The notes: a model not told the origin generated them from the sequence alone. A stretch of DNA of 45,483 nt from CAYQEC01 sp964569015 (GCA_964569015.1 CAZMSN010000009.1:1-45483); one strand, 5' to 3'; positions 32,770-41,146 are shown, counted from the stretch's first letter. Numbers and translations: made by a program.

Positions 32770-33574
32770 GAGCACCCTCATGATGGGGCTGGTGATCCAC
32801 GAGACGAAGGAGACCGCGCGCCGCGTCGCTCACGAGCTGGAAGAGGCCGCCCGTCAGCGCGGCATCGGAGCCGTCGTCGCGGGGGAGGACGGCCTTCCCG
32901 CCGGGGTCGGCGTGGTCGTGGGGATCGGGGGCGACGGCACGCTGCTGCAAGCGGCGAGCCTGGCTGTCGGGGAGGACATCCCGGTCATTGGGATCAACCT
33001 GGGCAAGGTGGGCTACCTCGCCGACGTGGAGCCTGTGTCGCTCGAAGCGCTCCTCGACGGCCTGGTTGCCGGGAGCCTCGACGTGTACCGGCGCATGACC
33101 GTGGCGGCCACGGCGCCGGACGGGCGAACGTTCGTAGGCATCAACGACGTGGTCCTCGAGAAGGTCGTGAGCCAAAGGGTGGTGGAGATCGGTGTCGAGA
33201 TCAACGATCGCTACTTCACGACGTACCGCTCCGACGGCATCATCGTGGCGACTCCACTGGGCTCCACCGCGTACTCGCTCTCGGCGGGCGGCCCCGTGGT
33301 CGACCCCGAGCTGGATGCCCTCATCATGACCCCGGTCGCTCCGCATTCGCTGCTGTCGCGTTCGATCATGTTGGCGCCCGATGCCACGGTCCGGTTCACC
33401 GTGGCCGGTGAGCGTCGAGCCCGGGTGAATCTCGATGGGCGCGAGGCATTCGAGCTGGGTGAGGGCGAGGTGGTCACGGTCGCTCGCGGCTCCCGGCCGG
33501 TCCGCTTCCTGTCGCTGGGCCGGCACCCGTTCCCGCAGGCGGTGCGGCACCAGTTCGGGCTCGACCATGCTTGA
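32759..33574 (+). CDS. nadK: NAD kinase
   Basis: This 271-residue enzyme phosphorylates NAD to NADP in the cytoplasm. It contains GGDGT (57-61), the NDVVLEK substrate-binding segment and the TPLGSTAYSLSAGGP motif. ATG 32759 overlaps tlyA by 11 bases. A second ATG at 32780, just after the tlyA stop, is equally possible and would remove seven non-conserved residues. It overlaps recN by 8 bases. The tlyA-nadK-recN order is the same as in M. tuberculosis (Rv1694-Rv1696). Confidence 0.95.
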   Translation: MQGESTLMMGLVIHETKETARRVAHELEEAARQRGIGAVVAGEDGLPAGVGVVVGIGGDGTLLQAASLAVGEDIPVIGINLGKVGYLADVEPVSLEALLDGLVAGSLDVYRRMTVAATAPDGRTFVGINDVVLEKVVSQRVVEIGVEINDRYFTTYRSDGIIVATPLGSTAYSLSAGGPVVDPELDALIMTPVAPHSLLSRSIMLAPDATVRFTVAGERRARVNLDGREAFELGEGEVVTVARGSRPVRFLSLGRHPFPQAVRHQFGLDHA

Positions 33575-35174
33575 CGAGCTTCGCGTCACCAATCTGGGCA
33601 TCATCGAGGCCGCGCACATCGAACCGGGCCCGGGACTGGTCGTGGTGACGGGAGAAACCGGCGCCGGCAAGACGCTCCTGCTGGGAGCGCTGCGGCTGTT
33701 GCTGGGATCGCCGGTCCGCAAGGAGGGCATAGGCCCCTACGGCACTGAACTCGTCGTGGAGGGCCGCTTCGTGAGCGATGCCGGCGCCGAGATGACGCTG
33801 AAGCGCCGGGTCACGGAGTCGGAGCGTTCTCGGGCGTACGTCGACGGGGCCATGGTGCCGGCGCGGTCGTTGACGGAGCGGACCGAGGGGATGGTGGAGG
33901 TGATCGGGCAGCACGACCAGATGACCCTGACGACGGCACGGGGTGTCCGCAACCTGGTCGACGTCGCTCTCGACGATGCCGGAGCGGCGGCGTTGGAGGC
34001 ATATCGGGAGGCGTGGAACGAGCTGACGGAGCTGCGGCGCCGGCTGACCCGGCTGGGAGGCGATCGGCGCGAGCTGGAGCGGGAGCTGGATCTCGTCCGC
34101 TACCAGGCCGAGGAGATCTCGGCGGCGGGGTTCTCCGCCGGCGACGACGCAACGCTGCTGGCGCGGGCAACGCGGCTGCGCAACAGTGAGACACTCGCCG
34201 AGGGCCTCGCCGCAGCGCTGCGGGCGCTCGACGACGAGGGGGCGGCAGGGTACCTCTCAACAGCCGCGTCCGAGCTGCGCCGCCTCGGCGCGGTCGATGA
34301 GGGCCTAGAGCCCTTGGGGCGTCAGATCGGCGAGGTGGCGGAGACGCTGGCGGCGATCACCGGCGAGATCGGCTCGGTGGCGGAAGACCTCGAGCACGAG
34401 CCGAGCGAGCTGGCTGCTATCGAGGAGCGGATCGCCCGTCTCTCAGGGCTGCGTCACAAGTACGGCGAGACCTTGGACGAGGTGCTGGCCTTCGGGGAAG
34501 GAGCGGCGCGGCGGGCCTCCGAGCTCAGCGAGCTGGTGGAGAGGTCGGACGAGTTGCAGGGGGAACTGGTGGAATTGGAGCGGAAGGCCGAGGAGCGTGG
34601 TATCGAGCTGCGCCGGATGCGGGCTGAGACGGCTCTGAGGCTGCGAGGCGCCGCCGAGGGGCACCTGCGTGAGCTCGGCATGAGCGACCCGGTGGTGGCC
34701 ATCGCCGTCGAGGAGAACACCCTCGGTCCCGATGGCGCCGATCGGATCGTCCTCGACTTCGCGTCGGACGCCGGCCTCACGCCGGGTCCCGTGGCTCGGG
34801 TGGCATCGGGAGGGGAGCTGAGTCGCCTCGTTCTCGCTCTGCGACTGGCAGGAGGGGCGGCGACCACCGAGGTGGTGGCATTCGACGAGATCGACGCCGG
34901 GGTGGGCGGGGGCACCGCCCGCGCCCTCGGAGAGAAGCTGGCGGCTCTGAGCCGGGGGCGCCAGATCCTGTGCGTGACGCATCTTCCGCAGGTAGCCGCA
35001 CACGCCGACACCCACTACGTGCTGGAACGTGAGGGGTCACGGGGGAGCGTGCGCAAGGTCGAGGGGGAGGATCGGGTCGGCGAGCTCGCCCGCATGCTGG
35101 CAGGGATGCCGGAGAGTGAGAAGGGCCAGGAGCATGCGGCCGAGCTGCTGGCGGCCGCCGGCCGGCACTCCTGA
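33567..35174 (+). CDS. recN: DNA repair protein RecN
   Basis: The SMC-like ATPase has 535 residues, slightly short for the family (550-590). Walker A is GETGAGKT (29-36) and GQHDQ follows. A long two-part coiled coil spans the centre (about 130-350). The C-terminal ATPase half carries the signature ASGGELSRL and Walker B AFDEIDAGVGG. RecN acts at double-strand breaks together with RecA. The ATG at 33567 lies inside the end of nadK, so the frame that runs further upstream is not used. Confidence 0.95.
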   Translation: MLDELRVTNLGIIEAAHIEPGPGLVVVTGETGAGKTLLLGALRLLLGSPVRKEGIGPYGTELVVEGRFVSDAGAEMTLKRRVTESERSRAYVDGAMVPARSLTERTEGMVEVIGQHDQMTLTTARGVRNLVDVALDDAGAAALEAYREAWNELTELRRRLTRLGGDRRELERELDLVRYQAEEISAAGFSAGDDATLLARATRLRNSETLAEGLAAALRALDDEGAAGYLSTAASELRRLGAVDEGLEPLGRQIGEVAETLAAITGEIGSVAEDLEHEPSELAAIEERIARLSGLRHKYGETLDEVLAFGEGAARRASELSELVERSDELQGELVELERKAEERGIELRRMRAETALRLRGAAEGHLRELGMSDPVVAIAVEENTLGPDGADRIVLDFASDAGLTPGPVARVASGGELSRLVLALRLAGGAATTEVVAFDEIDAGVGGGTARALGEKLAALSRGRQILCVTHLPQVAAHADTHYVLEREGSRGSVRKVEGEDRVGELARMLAGMPESEKGQEHAAELLAAAGRHS

Positions 35175-35196
35175 GGCCGCGAGCGCATATCCCGAG

Positions 35197-35241
35197 ACTG
35201 AGGGACCTCAGTGTTATCATTCCACCTTCCTAGGTGGAGTG
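35197..35241 (+). promoter_or_regulatory. pyrG control region: palindrome, extended -10, hairpin over the SD
   Basis: Three elements lie together. A perfect 7-bp inverted repeat with a 2-base spacer (35197-35203/35206-35212) sits at the -35 position. TG-T-TATCAT (35212-35220) is a good extended -10, giving a start near 35226-35228. A 10-bp inverted repeat with one T-G wobble (35218-35227/35232-35241, loop TCCT) has its right arm over GGTGGAG, the ribosome binding site. RNA reading through from recN can form the hairpin and mask the site. RNA from the local promoter would lack most of the left arm. Confidence 0.55.
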
Positions 35242-35248
35242 ATCCATT

Positions 35249-36898
35249 TTGACCAGGTACGTGTTCGTCACGGGTGGCGTGACGTCCAGCCTCGGTAAAG
35301 GCATCACCGCAGCATCTCTCGGCCGACTCCTCAAGTCCCGAGGTCTACGCGTCGTCACCCAGAAACTCGATCCCTACATCAACGTCGATCCCGGCACCAT
35401 GAACCCGTTCGAGCACGGCGAGGTATACGTGACCGAGGACGGCGGAGAGACCGACCTCGATCTCGGCCACTACGAGCGGTTTCTCGGTGAGAACCTGCGG
35501 CGTGACTCCAACGTCACCACCGGCGCCATCTACCAGTCGGTGATTCGCAAGGAGCGCCGCGGCGACTACCTCGGCGCCACGGTGCAGGTGATCCCGCACA
35601 TCACCGATGAGATCAAGGCGAGAATCCGCAAGCTCGGGAACGACGATGAGATCGACGTGGTGATCACCGAGATCGGTGGCACGGTGGGAGACATCGAGGG
35701 TCTCCCGTTCCTCGAGGCGATCCGGCAGATGCGCAAGGACGTGGGACGCAGCAACACCTGCTACATCCACGTGACGCTCGTGCCGTACCTGTCGACGAGT
35801 GAGGAGCTGAAGACCAAGCCGACCCAGCACTCGGTTGCCGAGCTGCGAGGCCGGGGCATCCATCCCGACGTGATCGTGGTGCGCTCCGACCGGCCCATCG
35901 ACGATTCACCTCGCCGCAAGATCAGCCTCTTCTGCGATGTCGAGCCTGATGCCGTGATCAACGCGGTCGACGTCTCGAACATCTACGCGGTGCCGTTGAT
36001 GCTGCACGACGGTGGGCTCGATGACGTCGTGTGCCGGGTGCTCGACCTGGCGACGCCTCCTCCCGACCTGAGCGAATGGGCCAGCGTCGTGGAGCGCATG
36101 GCCAGCGCCACCGAGGAGGTCTCGATCGGCATCGTGGGCAAGTACGTCGATCTCCCCGATGCGTATCTGTCGGTGGTGGAGGCTCTTCGCCACGGTGCTC
36201 TGGCCAACAACGTGCGCCTCGATCTGCACTGGGTGCCGAGTGAGGAAGTGGAGGGGCTGCTGGCACAGTCGCATCTCGAGCACCTCGACGGGATCGTGGT
36301 GCCGGGAGGCTTCGGGATAAGGGGCGTGGAAGGCAAGATCCAGGCCGTCCGCTACGCCCGTGAGAAGGGAGTGCCCTTCCTCGGGCTCTGTCTCGGGCTG
36401 CACTGCGCCGTGATCGAGTACGCCCGCGACGTTGTGGGGATGAAGGCGGCGCACAGCAGCGAGTTCGATCCGATGACGCCCCATCCGGTCATCGATCTCC
36501 TGGACTCCCAGCAGGACGTGGAGGACATGGGCGGCACCATGCGGCTCGGCGTCTATCCGGCCAAGCTGGCCGAGGGCTCCCTCGCCGCGGAGCTGTATGG
36601 GCAGCCTCTGGTCTACGAGCGACATCGGCATCGCTGGGAGGTCAACAACCGCTACCGGAGAGACCTCGAGGAGGCCGGCCTGCGCCTCAGCGGCGTCTCG
36701 CCCGACGACCGGCTGGTGGAGATCGTCGAGCTCCCGACGCATCCCTACTTCATCGCGACCCAGTTCCATCCGGAGTTCACGTCACGGCCCGACCGGCCGC
36801 ATCCGCTGTTCGTGGGGTTGATTCGGGCTGCCCTGAAGCGGAAGCGGGGCGTCGGCCAGCCCGCGCGTGAGTCCTCTGACGTGACGATCGACGGTTGA
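35249..36898 (+). CDS. pyrG: CTP synthase
   Basis: The 549-residue enzyme makes CTP from UTP, ATP and glutamine. The N-terminal synthetase domain has the P-loop TGGVTSSLGKGI and DPYINVDPGTM. The glutaminase domain has PGGFGIRG, the nucleophile Cys381 in GLCLG, and His507/Glu509 in QFHPEF. The start is TTG 35249, with GGTGGAG (35233-35239) upstream. No other start fits the conserved N-terminus TRYVFVTGG. The leader has an unusual hairpin over the ribosome binding site. All catalytic residues are intact. Confidence 0.97.
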   Translation: MTRYVFVTGGVTSSLGKGITAASLGRLLKSRGLRVVTQKLDPYINVDPGTMNPFEHGEVYVTEDGGETDLDLGHYERFLGENLRRDSNVTTGAIYQSVIRKERRGDYLGATVQVIPHITDEIKARIRKLGNDDEIDVVITEIGGTVGDIEGLPFLEAIRQMRKDVGRSNTCYIHVTLVPYLSTSEELKTKPTQHSVAELRGRGIHPDVIVVRSDRPIDDSPRRKISLFCDVEPDAVINAVDVSNIYAVPLMLHDGGLDDVVCRVLDLATPPPDLSEWASVVERMASATEEVSIGIVGKYVDLPDAYLSVVEALRHGALANNVRLDLHWVPSEEVEGLLAQSHLEHLDGIVVPGGFGIRGVEGKIQAVRYAREKGVPFLGLCLGLHCAVIEYARDVVGMKAAHSSEFDPMTPHPVIDLLDSQQDVEDMGGTMRLGVYPAKLAEGSLAAELYGQPLVYERHRHRWEVNNRYRRDLEEAGLRLSGVSPDDRLVEIVELPTHPYFIATQFHPEFTSRPDRPHPLFVGLIRAALKRKRGVGQPARESSDVTIDG

Positions 36899-36905
36899 GA
36901 CGGCG

Positions 36906-37445
36906 ATGAGGGAGCGGGCGGGATTCCGCGTGCTCGGGAGCCGAGCTCTGGCGACGACGACGTTTCTGCGAGCCGAACGCCAGCACCTGATCGCTCCAGA
37001 CGGAGCCGGGTTGCAGCGGGCGATCATTCGTCATCCGGGCGCGGTGGCGGCGGTTCCGGTGGTCGACGAGAGCGTGGTGCTGATCCGCCAGTACCGGGCG
37101 CCGGTCGGCCACGAAGTGCTGGAGATCCCCGCCGGCAAGCTGGACGTCTACGGCGAGGACCCGCGAGATGCAGCGGCCCGTGAACTCGCCGAGGAGATCG
37201 GCTACCGCCCGGGTAACCTGGAGTTGATCGCCAGCTTCTACACCGGCCCCGGCTTCACCGACGAGCGCCTGTGGCTCTATCTCGCGACCGATCTGGTGCC
37301 GGTCGCCGTCAACCCGGCCGGGATCGAGGAAGAGCACTCTGAGGTGGTGAAGATCCCGATCGATCGTCTTCCCGAGTTGATCGCAGACAGAGAGTTCGAA
37401 GACGCCAAAACCCTCGTCGGCCTTCTGGCCCTTCTCCGGTCGTGA
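36906..37445 (+). CDS. Nudix ADP-ribose pyrophosphatase-like hydrolase
   Basis: This 179-residue protein resembles the ADPRase group. QYRAPVGHEVLEIPAGKLD leads into the Nudix box, ending RELAEEIGY, and FYTGPGFTDE follows. The box has one extra residue between its first Gly and Glu (GKLDVYGE), as in M. tuberculosis Rv1700, which also lies between pyrG and xerD. It would split ADP-ribose to AMP and ribose 5-phosphate. It starts 7 bases after pyrG and overlaps xerD. Confidence 0.9.
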   Translation: MRERAGFRVLGSRALATTTFLRAERQHLIAPDGAGLQRAIIRHPGAVAAVPVVDESVVLIRQYRAPVGHEVLEIPAGKLDVYGEDPRDAAARELAEEIGYRPGNLELIASFYTGPGFTDERLWLYLATDLVPVAVNPAGIEEEHSEVVKIPIDRLPELIADREFEDAKTLVGLLALLRS

Positions 37446-38344
37446 TGGATCTCGCTGCCGGCATCGAGGAGTTTCTGGCGGCGATCGGCTCCGAGCGGGG
37501 GCTCTCTCGGAACACGGTGGCGGCGTACCGTCGGGACCTCGGCCAGTACCGGGCCTTCTTGGGGGATCTGGGGGTTGCCCTGATCTCTGAGATTGGGCCT
37601 CCACACGTGTCGGCGTTCGTGGCGCGTCTGCAAACCGGCGGCGCCGCCCGGGCCACGGTCGCCCGCAAGATCTCGGCGGTGCGAGGCCTGCATCGATTCC
37701 TGGTGGCCGAGGAGTTCGCCAGCGGTGACCCAACGGTTCTCGTCGAGAGCCCGGGGAGGACTCGAAGCGTGCCGAAGGCGTTGACGATCGACGAGGTCGC
37801 TCGCCTCATCGACGCGCCGGACCGATCGACGGCGTTGGGGATGCGGGACGGCGCCTTGCTCGAGTTCCTGTACGCCACCGGGGCACGTGTCAGCGAGGCG
37901 GTCTCGCTCGACCTGCTGGACGTGGATCTGGGCGAGGCGATGGCCATCGTCACCGGCAAGGGGAACAAACAGCGATATGTTCCACTGGGGACGTATGCGG
38001 TGGAGGCACTGCGCGACTACCTTCCGGCACGGCGCAACCTCATCGCCGGAAAGCGGGATCCCGGAGTTGTCTTCGTGAACGGGCGGGGTGGGAAATTGAG
38101 CCGTCAGGCGGTGTGGCGAATCGTCCGAAATCATGCCGGTCCGGCCGGTATCGCACCCGATCGGGTGTCGCCTCACGTGCTTCGACATTCGACCGCCACC
38201 CATATGGTGGAAGGCGGTGCGGACCTGAGAACCGTCCAAGAACTGCTCGGGCACGCTAGTATCAGTACGACGCAGACCTACACGCGGGTCACCCCGCAGC
38301 ACCTGTACGAGGTGTACGTCTTATCGCACCCGCGTGGACGGTAG
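37442..38344 (+). CDS. xerD: Site-specific tyrosine recombinase XerD
   Basis: The 300-residue protein has the N-terminal SAM-like core-binding domain (about 1-90) and the catalytic domain. Arg149 (ATGARVSE), Lys in GKGNKQRYVP, HVLRHS, GHASIS and nucleophile Tyr280 (TQTYTR) complete the active site. It resolves chromosome dimers at dif with a XerC partner, which is not in the window. The start is GTG 37442 or the directly following ATG 37445, overlapping the Nudix stop. The position matches M. tuberculosis xerD (Rv1701c region), so it is a chromosomal housekeeping recombinase and not a phage integrase. Confidence 0.93.
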   Translation: MMDLAAGIEEFLAAIGSERGLSRNTVAAYRRDLGQYRAFLGDLGVALISEIGPPHVSAFVARLQTGGAARATVARKISAVRGLHRFLVAEEFASGDPTVLVESPGRTRSVPKALTIDEVARLIDAPDRSTALGMRDGALLEFLYATGARVSEAVSLDLLDVDLGEAMAIVTGKGNKQRYVPLGTYAVEALRDYLPARRNLIAGKRDPGVVFVNGRGGKLSRQAVWRIVRNHAGPAGIAPDRVSPHVLRHSTATHMVEGGADLRTVQELLGHASISTTQTYTRVTPQHLYEVYVLSHPRGR

Positions 38345-38381
38345 CGAGGGTTTCACCCCCAGATTTCTGAGGAGCGACGTC

Positions 38382-38723
38382 GTGAATACCGAGCAGGCCG
38401 CCCAGGCTCTCGAGGTCGAGCGCACCAAGCTGGTGCATCAGCTCGGCGACTTGGGAGCGAACGAGAAGGGCGAGCTGACCGGTGAGGTGGACTTCGGCGA
38501 GGGGTTCGCCGACGCGGCCGCTGCTACTGCCGAGCGCAACGAGGTTCTCGGCATCGTCGAGAACCTGAGGGTGATGCTGGAGGGTGTTGACGCCGCTCTC
38601 GCCAGGGTCGCAGCCGGGACGTACGGGCTCTGCGAGTCGTGTGGCCGGGAAATCGGGGCCGATCGCCTGGAGTTCCGGCCGACGTCGCGCTTCTGCGTCG
38701 ATTGCAAGGCGAAGCGCTCCTGA
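38382..38723 (+). CDS. DksA/TraR-family C4 zinc-finger protein
   Basis: The protein has 113 residues from GTG 38382, which has AGGAG (38370-38374) 7 bases upstream. A helical N-terminus (about 1-78) is followed by the zinc finger: Cys84, Cys87, Cys105 and Cys108 (YGLCESCGREI...FCVDCK). DksA-like proteins reach the active site of RNA polymerase through its secondary channel. Actinobacterial short members are poorly studied, and whether this one responds to ppGpp is unknown. The stop overlaps the probable CTG start of the next gene. Confidence 0.85.
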   Translation: MNTEQAAQALEVERTKLVHQLGDLGANEKGELTGEVDFGEGFADAAAATAERNEVLGIVENLRVMLEGVDAALARVAAGTYGLCESCGREIGADRLEFRPTSRFCVDCKAKRS

Positions 38724-39208
38724 GCGGCGTTGGGGCGGCCAAGCTCGGCCATCTGGCCCGTCGATTCTTCGAAGTGCTGTGGGTGCGGCCCTTGACCCTC
38801 TCCGAGCAGGCGGAGGTGGCGGGCTGGCTCAGTGGCCGTGCCCAGGAGTTGTTCTGGGAGCAGGCCGCGGCCGACCAGCGTCACGCCTACGAGGTCGCGC
38901 TCCGGACCCGGGAGCGACTCGGGCCGGATCCGGCGGCGACTCGAGCGGCGTTGTTGCACGACGTCGGGAAGCGCCACGTTCGCTTGGGGGCGGTGTCACG
39001 GACCCTGGCGACGCTCGCGGGAGCGACGCGGATGCCGATGCCCGGGACGTGGCGGCGCTACCAGGATCACGGGGCGCTCGGAGCCGCCGATCTGGAGGCC
39101 ATCGGGGAGGCACCGCTCGTCGTCGCGTTCGCGCGGCGCCCTTACGCGCCGCCGGAGGGCATCGACGGTGCTCGCTGGGACGCCCTCGTGGCGGCCGACG
39201 ACGCGTGA
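38720..39208 (+). CDS. HD-domain protein (predicted phosphohydrolase-like)
   Basis: The protein has about 162 residues. The conserved start region LGHLARRFFEVLWVRPL has no ATG, GTG or TTG before it except one deep inside the upstream gene. The CTG at 38720, in a CTGA overlap with the DksA-like stop, is the best start. The HD motif is ALLHDVGKRHV, preceded by DQRHAYEVALR and followed by RYQDHG, which may give further metal ligands. HD proteins hydrolyse phosphoesters of nucleotides or related compounds; the substrate is unknown. Homologues near scpA are common in actinobacteria. Confidence 0.75.
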   Translation: MSGVGAAKLGHLARRFFEVLWVRPLTLSEQAEVAGWLSGRAQELFWEQAAADQRHAYEVALRTRERLGPDPAATRAALLHDVGKRHVRLGAVSRTLATLAGATRMPMPGTWRRYQDHGALGAADLEAIGEAPLVVAFARRPYAPPEGIDGARWDALVAADDA

Positions 39209-39275
39209 AAGATCGGGAAGAGGCCGTGCCCGCCGATACCATGGCCCACGCTGCCGTCAGGGGTGCGTCACGATC

Positions 39276-39739
39276 ATGAGCTACGAGGTCAAGACCCGGG
39301 TCTTCGAGGGTCCGCTGGATCTGCTGCTTCAGCTCGTCACATCACATCAGGTCGAGATCACCGAGCTGAGCCTTCGAGACCTGGTGGCGGAGTACCTGGC
39401 GTATCTCGAGATGATGCAGGATCTCGACATCGAGGTCACCAGCGAGTTCCTGCTCATCGCCGCCACTCTGATCCAGGTCAAGGCCCGTCATCTCCTCCCG
39501 GACGAGCGAGCCATCGATCTCGACGAGGAGTTCGCTCTGGCAGAGGAACGGGATCGACTCCTGTCCAGGCTGCTCGCCTGCCTCACCTTCAAGGACGTGG
39601 CAGCGGTCTTCGCTCACCGCCTCGAGGGCACTGCCAGGTTCGTGCCCAGATCGGCGGGGCTCGATCCCGGAATCGTGCCCACACGGCCGGTGGTGCGGCT
39701 CGGGGTGGACGTCGAACGATTCGGCCTGATCGCCGAGCG
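39276..39739 (+). CDS. scpA: Segregation and condensation protein ScpA, 3' part lost in a gap
   Basis: The visible 154 residues start with SYEVKTRVFEGPLDLLLQLV, the conserved ScpA (kleisin) N-terminus that binds the SMC neck. DIEVTSEFLLIAATLIQVKARHLLP follows. Kleisins are usually about 240-280 residues, so roughly 90-120 are missing in the gap. The start is ATG 39276, with AGGGGTG about 10 bases before. TACCAT at 39237-39242 could be a -10. Any frame joining this to scpB across the Ns is an artefact. Confidence 0.9.
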
Positions 39740-39839
39740 NNNNNNNNNNNNNNNNNNNNNNNNNNNNNNNNNNNNNNNNNNNNNNNNNNNNNNNNNNNNN
39801 NNNNNNNNNNNNNNNNNNNNNNNNNNNNNNNNNNNNNNN
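39740..39839. other. Scaffold gap of 100 N
   Basis: Exactly 100 Ns, the customary placeholder for an unknown distance. The missing ScpA C-terminus (roughly 300 bases) and ScpB start cannot fit into 100 bases, so the true gap is longer. Confidence 0.98.
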
Positions 39840-40397
39840 GAGGCGATCCTATTCGTAGCCGAGGAGCCGGTGACGGCGGCGGAGATCGCGGAGGTGACGG
39901 AGAAGCCGCTGACGGAGATCGAACGCGAGCTGGCGGAGCTGCGCGACGATCTGGCGGAGGGCGACCGCGGCATTGTGCTGCGAGCGGTGGCCGGCGGGTG
40001 GCGGCTGTATTCGCGTCCGGAGGCTCGTCCCTTCTTGGAGCGCTTCGCCGCCACCGAACGGGCGGCGAGGCTCTCGGGAGCGGCTCTCGAGACGCTTGCG
40101 GTGGTGGCATATCGCCAGCCCGTTTCGCGTGGACAGATCTCCGAGATTCGGGGGGTGGACTCAGAGCGAGCGTTGCGAACGCTTGCCAGACGCGGTCTGG
40201 TGGAGGAAGTGGGCCACGCCCCGGGCCCGGGTCAGGCGGTGCTCTACGGCACGACCGAGCTGTTCTTGGAGAAGCTCGGCGTTGACGGCCTCGACGATTT
40301 GCCACCGCTGGCCGATCACGTGCCGCCGAAGGATGTCGTGGACGCCCTGGAGCGGCCCTTCCGACCGGAGGAATCATCGAGCGACTCCACAAGCTGA
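39840..40397 (+). CDS. scpB: Segregation and condensation protein ScpB, 5' end lost in a gap
   Basis: The visible 185 residues begin EAILFVAEEPVTAAEIAEV, which normally lies within about ten residues of the ScpB start. Winged-helix domains follow, with LSGAALETLAVVAYRQPVSR and IRGVDSERALRTLARRGLVEEVG, then YGTTELFLEKLGV. ScpB dimers bind ScpA in the condensin complex that compacts the chromosome. Its end overlaps the pseudouridine synthase gene. Only the few N-terminal residues seem lost. Confidence 0.9.
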   Translation, partial: EAILFVAEEPVTAAEIAEVTEKPLTEIERELAELRDDLAEGDRGIVLRAVAGGWRLYSRPEARPFLERFAATERAARLSGAALETLAVVAYRQPVSRGQISEIRGVDSERALRTLARRGLVEEVGHAPGPGQAVLYGTTELFLEKLGVDGLDDLPPLADHVPPKDVVDALERPFRPEESSSDSTS

Positions 40398-41146
40398 TCG
40401 CCCGCACCGGGATGGCATCGCGACGACGGGCCGAGGAGTGGATTCGGCGTGGCCGGGTCACCGTCAACGGTGCGCCGGCCCATGTCGGGCAGAAGGTCGA
40501 TCCCGCCACGGCGCGAGTTGCCGTAGACGGGATCCCGGTGCCCCTGGCGCCCGGCCTGGTGTACTACCTCGTCTACAAGCCGGTCGGCGTCGTGAGCACC
40601 GCTTCCGACACGCACGGGAGGCAAACCGTCGTCGATCTCGTTCCCAAGTCGCCGAGGGTGTTCCCGGTGGGCAGGCTGGACGCACGATCCGAAGGCCTGT
40701 TGCTGCTCACCAATGACGGGACCCTGGCGAATCTGACGACCCATCCTCGACACGGAGTCGCCAAGAGCTACACGGTGCTGGTGGAGGGCGATCTCGACGA
40801 TCGGGTTCTGGGGAGGATCACCGGCGGCATCGGTCTGGACGACGGGTCCGCCAGGGCCGCATCTGCCCGAATCGCGGCTCGACGGCCGGGAGAGACGTTG
40901 GTGGAGGTCGTGATGACGGAGGGCCGCAAGCGCGAGATCCGGCGGATGATGGAGGCCGTGGGGCATCCGGTCCGCAGGCTGGTCAGAACTGGCATCGGAT
41001 CGGTGCACGATCGGACCTTGCAGCCCGGCCGGTGGCGCGAGCTGACGATCGACGAGGTGCGGGGCCTGTACTCGGATGCAGGGGCAACGTGGGAAGATGC
41101 GCCCGCAGCGGTTCGTGAGGAGAGGCGATGGCCGCGGCGAGCGTAG
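40376..41146 (+). CDS. Rsu/Rlu-family pseudouridine synthase (RluB-like)
   Basis: The protein has an N-terminal S4 domain and a pseudouridine synthase domain with catalytic Asp in GRLDARSEGLLLLTND, then RKREIRRMMEAVGHPVRRL. It would modify 23S rRNA, as RluB does at the position known as 2605. The S4 domain properly starts ERLHKLIARTGMASRRRAEEW, upstream of the first ATG at 40412. No ATG, GTG or TTG precedes it. The ATC at 40376, 4 bases after GGAGG (40367-40371), is a candidate rare start, and a CTG at 40394 (again CTGA with the scpB stop) is another. With the ATG start, half of the first S4 helix is lost. Confidence 0.85.
   Translation: MERLHKLIARTGMASRRRAEEWIRRGRVTVNGAPAHVGQKVDPATARVAVDGIPVPLAPGLVYYLVYKPVGVVSTASDTHGRQTVVDLVPKSPRVFPVGRLDARSEGLLLLTNDGTLANLTTHPRHGVAKSYTVLVEGDLDDRVLGRITGGIGLDDGSARAASARIAARRPGETLVEVVMTEGRKREIRRMMEAVGHPVRRLVRTGIGSVHDRTLQPGRWRELTIDEVRGLYSDAGATWEDAPAAVREERRWPRRA

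Noticed and set aside
33435..33566. N-terminal extension of RecN
   Set aside because: It overlaps nadK and is not RecN-like. The ATG at 33567 directly gives the conserved MLDELRVTNLGII start.
37442..38344. Tyrosine recombinase as evidence for a prophage or integrative element
   Set aside because: The sequence and location (after pyrG and an ADPRase gene) match the chromosomal XerD, and no phage genes surround it.
38832..40397. One long frame joining the HD-gene region, scpA and scpB
   Set aside because: It crosses 100 Ns and begins out of frame inside the HD gene. Domains on the two sides are separate proteins, and the join is an artefact of an unknown-length gap.
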